A stretch of DNA of 12,044 bases from an uncultured Actinomycetes bacterium (GTDB lineage Bacteria; Actinomycetota; Actinomycetes; Nanopelagicales; Nanopelagicaceae). A model generated the notes under the pieces. That model was given only the letters and a program-made list of their open reading frames with translations. It did not search any database and had not been told where the DNA came from. The DNA lies in contig CAIUBS010000106.1 in the NCBI GenBank assembly GCA_903897475.1, positions 1-12,044 on the forward strand. The letters are read 5' to 3'. Position 1 is the first letter of the stretch. Every line of letters begins with the position of its first letter. The position numbers were made by a program, and so were the translations under genes. Shown here piece after piece: positions 7,385-12,044 of the stretch.

Positions 7385-8652
7385 AGGTAAGTAGGGTATT
7401 TGGGTATCAAGTATTAGATTCTCGTGGTCGGCCAACTGTTGCAGCGTCGGTATCTCTAACTGATGGCTCAACGCATACAGCACGAGTTCCATCCGGGGCC
7501 TCTACTGGCGCTCATGAAGCTAAGGAAATTAGAGATGCTGGCGGAAAATTTGCTGAAAAGTTTTACTCTGGACTATCAGTTCAACAAGCAGTTACTAACA
7601 TAAATGAAGTTATTGCGCCAGCATTAATTGAAGAGCAAATTGATTTAGAGAGCATTGATAATCAAATAGTTGAATTAGATCCAACTGAGGATCACTCTCG
7701 GTTAGGAGCAAATGCAACACTTGCAGTCTCATTGGCAGGTGCGATCGCAGCAGCTCATTCACAGAATAGATCACTGGCTAGATTCTTCTCGCCAGAGGGT
7801 CCATTAACTATTCCAATGCCAATGGTAAATATTCTCTCTGGTGGTGCGCATGCAAATCGGACTTTAGATATTCAAGATGTTTTAATTGTTCCAACTGGTG
7901 CTGCATCATTCACACAGGCACTTTCTTGGATAGTCGCAGTACGTGAGATGGCTGCAAAGCTAGGAAAGGAATCTGGCTACATCACAAACCTGATTGCCGA
8001 TGAAGGCGGAATTGCAATTGCTTTTGACTCTGCGGAAAAAGCGTGTGATTTTGTAGTTAATGCAATTGAGAAAACTGGGCTTAAAGTCGGAAATGAGGTA
8101 AGCCTGGCGCTTGATATTGCATCAACCCAATTTTTTGATGGCAAAAACTACAATCTAGCAAATTTAAATAAGAGTTATTCCCAGAGTGAATTTATTCATT
8201 ACATAAATAACTTGGTATCAAGCCAGCCAATTATTTCCATAGAAGATCCCTTTGCCGAAGATGATTGGAGTTCTTGGCAAGAGTTTATGAATATTGCACC
8301 TAAAAATCTGCAGATTTTAGGTGATGATTTGTTGACCACAAATTTAAACCGATTGAATAGAGCGATTGCAGAAAAAAGCGCTAATTCAATATTGATCAAA
8401 GCAAACCAAAATGGACTAGTAAGCGCTACTCTTAATGTTTTAAAGCAGGCTCGGGCAAATAACTTCAATACTGTTGTTTCTGCTAGATCTGGCGAGAATG
8501 AAGACTCGTGGCTGGCTGATTTAGCCACAGGTTGGAATGCCGGGCAGATTAAAGTTGGTTCAACTCATGGCTCTGAAAGAAATTCAAAATGGAATAGATT
8601 GTTAGAACTTGAAGTTATAGAAAATACCAGATTTATAAATCCTTTTAATTAA
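7381..8652 (+). CDS. Enolase paralogue with altered active site
   Basis: This 423-residue protein is clearly an enolase-superfamily member of the true enolase (Eno) subgroup. It has the mobile loop PSGASTGAHEA (37-47, Ser41), GGAHA (154-158, His157), DEGG (207-210, Glu208), metal ligands Asp245 (ALDIAS), Glu288 (SIEDPFAEDDW) and Asp315 (LGDDL), the base Lys340 (ILIKANQ), Arg369/Ser370, and Lys391 (GQIKVG). Two key positions differ. The Q-E-F motif whose Glu is catalytic (Glu168 in yeast) reads Q-D-V here (Asp166). The H-R-S-G-E motif reads A-R-S-G-E (Ala368 for yeast His373). NQIGTL is NQNGLV. The machinery for removing a proton next to a carboxylate is kept while the leaving-group and phosphate side is changed, so a substrate other than 2-phosphoglycerate is likely (inference). 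An annotation as housekeeping phosphopyruvate hydratase would probably be wrong. It ends the operon and overlaps the stop of the convergent dehydratase by 4 bp. Confidence 0.88.
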   Translation: MKVSRVFGYQVLDSRGRPTVAASVSLTDGSTHTARVPSGASTGAHEAKEIRDAGGKFAEKFYSGLSVQQAVTNINEVIAPALIEEQIDLESIDNQIVELDPTEDHSRLGANATLAVSLAGAIAAAHSQNRSLARFFSPEGPLTIPMPMVNILSGGAHANRTLDIQDVLIVPTGAASFTQALSWIVAVREMAAKLGKESGYITNLIADEGGIAIAFDSAEKACDFVVNAIEKTGLKVGNEVSLALDIASTQFFDGKNYNLANLNKSYSQSEFIHYINNLVSSQPIISIEDPFAEDDWSSWQEFMNIAPKNLQILGDDLLTTNLNRLNRAIAEKSANSILIKANQNGLVSATLNVLKQARANNFNTVVSARSGENEDSWLADLATGWNAGQIKVGSTHGSERNSKWNRLLELEVIENTRFINPFN

Positions 8653-10388
8653 TGTGAATGGCGCGGTACATAATCACCACTGCCACCAACTAAGAAATCT
8701 AAGTCAGCGCCCAAGTGGGCCTGTTGAACATGCTCAATGTACATCTTGCTCCAACCACGATCTGCTTTAGGTTTTGGAGCAACCCAAACAGCTTTTCGCT
8801 TTGCTAATTCTTCATCTGAAATCAATAAATTTAATTTACGATTTGGAACATCAATCTCTATTTCATCGCCATCTTCGACAAACGCTAGTGGACCACCTGC
8901 AGTTGATTCAGGGGAAACATGTAAAACAACTGTTCCATATGCAGTTCCACTCATTCTGGCATCTGAAATTCGAACCATATCAGTTACACCTTGTTCTAGC
9001 ATTTTCTTTGGCATAGGTAAATTACCTACCTCAGGAAAACCTGGATAACCTCTTGGCCCTGAATTTTTCAACACTAAAACTGTGTCTGGTGTAACCGGTA
9101 AATCTGGATCATCTGCAACTTTTAAATACTCCTCAATTTCATTAAATACCAGTGCTTTTCCTTTGTGAGTTAAAAGTTTTGAAGAAGCTGCAGATACTTT
9201 AATTATTGCGCCATCTGGAGCAAGTGAACCCCTTAGGACTGCAATGCCTGCTCCAGCTGCTTGGAATGGTTTATCAGCTGGTGTAATCACTTCTTTGTTC
9301 CAGTTTTCAGCGCCATGAATATTTTCTTCTACGCTCTTGCCAGTCACAGTAACATGATCAGTGTGAATCAAATTTGATATTTCTTTCATTACAGTTGGTA
9401 CACCACCTGCGTCAAAAAATTCTTCCATTAAAAACTTACCACTCGGCATCATATTTGCTATAACTGGAACATTTCTACCTAACTTATCAAAATCTTCAAG
9501 ACTTAAAGGAACTCCGACTCGACCTGCAATTGCTAATAAGTGAACCACCGCATTAGTTGATCCACCAATTGCAGCTAAAATTTTTATGGCATTCTCAAAA
9601 GCTTTCCTGTTTAATATCTTTGAAATTTTTAGATCTTCTTCCACCATTTTCACAATGCGCCGTCCCGATAGATGGGCTAGAGCAAATTTACGTGAGTCGA
9701 CTGCTGGAATTGCCGCTGCCCCAGGTAATTGCATTCCTAAGGCTTCCGTTACACAAGCCATTGTTGAAGCCGTTCCCATAGTCATACATGAACCTTGGCT
9801 TCGCGCAGAACAAGATTCCATTGCCATAAACTCTTCAAAACTTATCTTTCCACTTCTTACTTGCTCACTATATTTCCAAACTAAAGTGCCAGATCCGACG
9901 GCTTGCCCTTGATAGCGACCATTTAGCATTGGTCCACCAGTAATCATTAGGGTTGGTAAATCAACACTTGCTGCTCCCATTAATAATCCGGGAGGAGTTT
10001 TATCGCAATTACCAAGAAGCACTACACCATCTAATGGATGAGAACGTATTAATTCTTCAACTTCCATCGCCAACATATTTCGATAAAGCATTGTGGTTGG
10101 ACGCTGTAACGACTCACTGAGTGACATAGCCGGAAACTCAAGTGGGAAGCCACCAGCCTCCCATACTCCTCGCTTTACTGCTTCTGCGACGTCATTTAAA
10201 GATCCATTACAAGGATTTAACTCAGACCAAGTATTTGCAATTCCAATTACAGGTCGACCATCAAAGACATCTGGTGCATAACCTTGGTTGCGAAGTCGCT
10301 CACGGTGGATATAACCACCTTTATCTTTTAATCCAAACCAGTATTGGCTGCGGCGATCAAACTTTTCTTCGCTCACGCTAGGCCACAA
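8649..10388 (-). CDS. IlvD/Edd-family sugar-acid dehydratase (arabinonate/xylonate dehydratase type)
   Basis: This 579-residue Fe-S enzyme removes water from a sugar acid to give a 2-keto-3-deoxy acid. The [2Fe-2S] and metal set is in place: Cys60 (ELNPC), Cys128 and Lys130 (GNCDKT; the Lys is carbamylated in known structures), Cys201 (GSCMTMG), and the catalytic Ser480 in D-A-R-M-S-G. These positions are within one residue of those I recall for Rhizobium L-arabinonate dehydratase (C59, C127, K129, C200, S480). The V-W-K-Y insert (170-173) and S-L-S-E-S-L-Q-R-P-T-T-M-L-Y-R-N stretch also point to the sugar-acid branch, not to dihydroxyacid dehydratase of valine/isoleucine synthesis. No ATG is available at the N-terminus: the start is TTG at 10388 or GTG at 10376, and an in-frame stop lies at 10440-10442. 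Which sugar acid it uses (pentonate, fuconate, galactonate) is not decided by sequence. Confidence 0.88.
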   Translation of the reverse strand: MWPSVSEEKFDRRSQYWFGLKDKGGYIHRERLRNQGYAPDVFDGRPVIGIANTWSELNPCNGSLNDVAEAVKRGVWEAGGFPLEFPAMSLSESLQRPTTMLYRNMLAMEVEELIRSHPLDGVVLLGNCDKTPPGLLMGAASVDLPTLMITGGPMLNGRYQGQAVGSGTLVWKYSEQVRSGKISFEEFMAMESCSARSQGSCMTMGTASTMACVTEALGMQLPGAAAIPAVDSRKFALAHLSGRRIVKMVEEDLKISKILNRKAFENAIKILAAIGGSTNAVVHLLAIAGRVGVPLSLEDFDKLGRNVPVIANMMPSGKFLMEEFFDAGGVPTVMKEISNLIHTDHVTVTGKSVEENIHGAENWNKEVITPADKPFQAAGAGIAVLRGSLAPDGAIIKVSAASSKLLTHKGKALVFNEIEEYLKVADDPDLPVTPDTVLVLKNSGPRGYPGFPEVGNLPMPKKMLEQGVTDMVRISDARMSGTAYGTVVLHVSPESTAGGPLAFVEDGDEIEIDVPNRKLNLLISDEELAKRKAVWVAPKPKADRGWSKMYIEHVQQAHLGADLDFLVGGSGDYVPRHSH

Positions 10389-10402
10389 TCCAATCTTTGG
10401 AC

Positions 10403-10433
10403 TCTCAAATACTGAGAAAAATCCTATGTTAGG
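10403..10433. promoter_or_regulatory. Two small palindromes, candidate operator for the dehydratase/FAH divergent promoters
   Basis: Within the 105-bp gap 10389-10493, TCTCA (10403-10407) and TGAGA (10413-10417) form a perfect inverted repeat around a 5-bp spacer. CCTA (10423-10426) and TAGG (10430-10433) form a second one around 3 bp. A minus-strand promoter TTGAAC (10453-10448), 16 bp, TAACAT (10431-10426) would start transcription near 10419, so both repeats lie at the -10 or just downstream of it. That is a common place for a repressor to bind. No regulator gene is in the window to pair with it. The arms are short, so chance is a real alternative. Confidence 0.35.
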
Positions 10434-10454
10434 GTTTTCTCATTCTAGTTCAAA

Positions 10455-10488
10455 TATAGTAAAAATTCATCTCAGATAGATAAGAAGG
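10455..10488 (+). promoter_or_regulatory. -10 box and Shine-Dalgarno sequence of the FAH-family gene
   Basis: TATAGT at 10455-10460 (five of six -10 bases) would start transcription near 10467. AGAAGG at 10483-10488 sits five bases before the ATG at 10494 and is the best Shine-Dalgarno match in the window. This gene therefore has a normal short leader, unlike the apparently leaderless genes on the left. The -10 lies next to the -35 of the divergent dehydratase promoter, so the two promoters are packed back to back. Confidence 0.5.
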
Positions 10489-10493
10489 TAAAA

Positions 10494-11357
10494 ATGAGAA
10501 TCGCCCGCCTAGGAGAGTTTAACCGAGAAAAGCCTGTGGTGATTGTTTCTGATACAGAGGCAGTTTTGGTAGATGATTTAATTAAGGATTTTAATCGAAT
10601 TGAATTAGAAAATGGTGCAATCTCAAAGTTAGAAAAAGCAGACCTTAGCATTAGACCAAAAGTTAAAATTGCAGATTTTAGAATTGGATCACCAGTTGCC
10701 CGACCTACAAAAGTAATTTGTGTTGGATTAAATTATGCAAATCATGCTGTTGAATCCGGCATGACACCTCCTGCTGAACCAGTAATTTTCATGAAAGCGC
10801 CAGATACTGTAATTGGGCCAAATGATGATGTTGTAGTTCCACCAAATTCTTTAAAAACTGATTATGAAGTTGAGTTGTGTGTGGTTATTGGTAAAAATGC
10901 GCTTTACTTGAAATCACCTGAGCAAGCTTCTGAATACATTTTAGGTTACACAATTTCACAAGATGTTTCAGAGCGCCACTGGCAGGTTGAGCGCAGTGGA
11001 CAATGGGTTAAAGGAAAATCCTTTCCAACATTTAATCCAATGGGGCCGTGGATTGTAACGGCAGATGAATTAGCAAAGAATGGACTAGACCCTAATAACC
11101 TTGCACTAAGTTGCACAATTGATGGCGAAGTTCGGCAAAACTCAAGAACCAATGATTTAATCTTTGGAATAAATCATTGTGTTTGGTACATCTCGCAATT
11201 TATGGAGCTAAAGGCTGGAGATGTAATTAATACCGGAACCCCAGAGGGTGTTGGTATGGGATTTAAGCCAGAAAAATACCTAAAAGGTGGAGAGAATATA
11301 ATTACAACTATTGAGGGAATTGGAACAATTAAGAATAAAGTAGTTAACTACAAGTAA
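10494..11357 (+). CDS. Fumarylacetoacetate-hydrolase-family enzyme (diketo-deoxy-sugar-acid hydrolase or 2-keto-3-deoxy-acid dehydratase)
   Basis: This is a 287-residue FAH-superfamily enzyme. After a ~65-residue N-terminal domain comes the catalytic barrel with C-V-G-L-N-Y-A-N-H-A (76-85), the metal triad Glu125 and Glu127 (DYEVEL) and Asp157 (SQDVSE), then R-S-G-Q-W-V-K-G-K-S (167-176), P-M-G-P-W (182-186) and N-T-G-T-P-E-G-V-G-M-G. The G-Q-W-x-K-G-K-S with following G-P-W is typical of bacterial 2,4-diketo-3-deoxy-L-fuconate/rhamnonate hydrolase-like proteins, often misnamed ureidoglycolate lyase. Those cleave the diketo acid to pyruvate and a hydroxy acid. FAH-fold 2-keto-3-deoxy-pentonate dehydratases exist too and would suit the adjacent dioxovalerate-type dehydrogenase. 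Sequence resemblance favours the hydrolase, the 3' neighbour favours the dehydratase. It ends exactly where the convergent dehydrogenase ends (0 bp). Confidence 0.85.
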   Translation: MRIARLGEFNREKPVVIVSDTEAVLVDDLIKDFNRIELENGAISKLEKADLSIRPKVKIADFRIGSPVARPTKVICVGLNYANHAVESGMTPPAEPVIFMKAPDTVIGPNDDVVVPPNSLKTDYEVELCVVIGKNALYLKSPEQASEYILGYTISQDVSERHWQVERSGQWVKGKSFPTFNPMGPWIVTADELAKNGLDPNNLALSCTIDGEVRQNSRTNDLIFGINHCVWYISQFMELKAGDVINTGTPEGVGMGFKPEKYLKGGENIITTIEGIGTIKNKVVNYK

Positions 11358-12044
11358 TTAGCTAATTGCCTTACTAGTTCTCACAGAATTTACTACCCGC
11401 TCAATTGCATATGGGTTTGAGTTTTGTAACTCAATAGGCAGCTGATTATCAGGGAAGTTCTGATAAACAACTGGTCTAACAAACCTATAAATTGCATCCA
11501 AACCAACTGAGGTTGTATGGGTTGAAGATGCTGGCCATTGGCCACCATGGTTTTGTGCGGCTGTGACTGAAACAGCAGTCGGAAAGCCATTCCATATCAC
11601 TCTGCCAGCAATTTGGGTTAATTGATTTACAAGTTCCTTTACATCCTCATTATCACCTGCATGGATAGTTGCAGTTAATTGCCCCTGCATAAATTTTGCA
11701 ACATTCAAGTACTGATCAAATGGTGCTCGAATAATCACTGAAGTTGGTCCGAAGTGTTCTTCAAGTAGATCTGCATGCTGACCTACCTCTGACCAATTCG
11801 AAATAAAAATATTTGGTGTAACCCCAAAACCTTCAGAATTTGTGACTCCTGAAATTACCTCTAATCCTTTCGATGTTGAAAGTTTGGCAGTTGCATCATT
11901 GAATCTCTTTGCAATTGCCTTATTTAGTAAGGGCGAAACCATTTGTTGTGATACATAAGATCTAACTTGATCAATGAACTTATCACCTACTGAATCATTA
12001 GGAATGATAATTATTCCTGGCTTAGTGCAAAATTGTCCTGACCC
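11358..12044 (-). CDS. Aldehyde dehydrogenase (NADP+), 2,5-dioxovalerate/KGSA dehydrogenase family, N-terminal part outside the window
   Basis: This is a partial gene. The C-terminal 228 codons are visible and the frame stays open to the right edge, so the ATG at 11942 is internal. The first visible residues, GSGQFCTKPG, hold the catalytic Cys (codon 12029-12027). Downstream, E-E-H-F-G-P carries the Glu that contacts the cofactor. G-Q-L-T-A-T-I-H, A-G-R-V-I-W-N-G-F-P-T, H-G-G-Q-W-P-A-S and Y-R-F-V-R-P-V-V-Y-Q-N-F-P-D are close to the consensus of the NADP-type family that contains alpha-ketoglutaric semialdehyde dehydrogenase (2,5-dioxovalerate dehydrogenase). These enzymes give 2-oxoglutarate at the end of oxidative pentose and glucarate/galactarate routes. 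This is quite different from the aldehyde dehydrogenase at 2451-3920. Family members are about 500-530 residues, so roughly 55-60 % is missing here. Confidence 0.88.
   Translation of the reverse strand, partial: GSGQFCTKPGIIIIPNDSVGDKFIDQVRSYVSQQMVSPLLNKAIAKRFNDATAKLSTSKGLEVISGVTNSEGFGVTPNIFISNWSEVGQHADLLEEHFGPTSVIIRAPFDQYLNVAKFMQGQLTATIHAGDNEDVKELVNQLTQIAGRVIWNGFPTAVSVTAAQNHGGQWPASSTHTTSVGLDAIYRFVRPVVYQNFPDNQLPIELQNSNPYAIERVVNSVRTSKAIS

Noticed and set aside
8199..8528. 109-codon minus-strand open frame in the enolase-like gene
   Set aside because: It is the complement of conserved enolase motifs and a by-product of their codon composition.
8737..9048. Plus-strand open frames within the dehydratase (also around 9557-9912 and 10093-10381)
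   Set aside because: All are antisense to the conserved IlvD/Edd reading frame, low in recognisable motifs, and have no start signals.
8649..10388. Dihydroxyacid dehydratase (ilvD) of branched-chain amino acid synthesis
   Set aside because: Sequence motifs (V-W-K-Y insert, Cys spacing close to arabinonate dehydratase) and the FAH and KGSA-type neighbours fit the sugar-acid branch, and no other ilv gene is nearby.
11356..11367. Perfect 12-bp palindrome AATTAGCTAATT at the FAH/dehydrogenase junction
   Set aside because: It is AT-rich with only a 4-bp stem once a loop is allowed and has no T run. It is too weak to call a terminator.

Overview
The window looks like a piece of chromosome from a small-genome, AT-rich actinobacterium, most likely a streamlined freshwater lineage of the Nanopelagicales (acI) type. 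That placement is inference. It rests on a DUF4032 protein (a family I know from Actinobacteria), roughly 37-39 % G+C by eye, about 98 % coding, and several starts that look leaderless. No rRNA, tRNA, mobile element, CRISPR array or prophage gene is visible.

Layout, left to right. A DUF4032 gene leaves the left edge on the minus strand (1-497). It diverges from an AI-2E/PerM-type membrane protein (578-1720, +). That gene converges on an alpha/beta hydrolase (1717-2427, -), which diverges from a soluble aldehyde dehydrogenase (2451-3920, +). An SDR dehydrogenase follows (3923-4699, -). Next is a tight plus-strand operon of four genes: a U32-like protein (4756-5679), a second SDR (5680-6384), an MtnK/APH-type kinase (6395-7384) and an enolase paralogue (7381-8652). 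Then come an IlvD/Edd-type sugar-acid dehydratase (8649-10388, -), a fumarylacetoacetate-hydrolase-family enzyme (10494-11357, +) and the C-terminal 228 residues of an NADP-type aldehyde dehydrogenase of the 2,5-dioxovalerate family (11358 to the right edge, -).

From about 2.4 kb onward the window reads as a carbohydrate-acid catabolic island. Dehydratase, FAH enzyme and dioxovalerate-type dehydrogenase can be drawn as a non-phosphorylative route from a sugar acid to 2-oxoglutarate (Weimberg type). Alternatively, with an SDR, they fit a diketo-deoxy-acid hydrolase route to pyruvate plus lactate or glycolate. The four-gene operon in the middle does not fit either textbook route. It couples a sugar-kinase-like protein to an enolase homologue that keeps the metal ligands and catalytic lysines but has changed two active-site positions (Glu to Asp at residue 166, His to Ala at residue 368). 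This is the best candidate for an undescribed pathway here. No transporter for the substrate, no lactonase and no transcription factor is visible in the window.

Gene order alternates strands unusually often (eight switches among twelve genes). The four convergent junctions are spaced -4, +2, -4 and 0 bp, and the shortest divergent junction is 23 bp. Non-coding DNA is confined to gaps of 80, 23, 2, 56, 10 and 105 bp, so no stretch over 300 bases lacks a gene.
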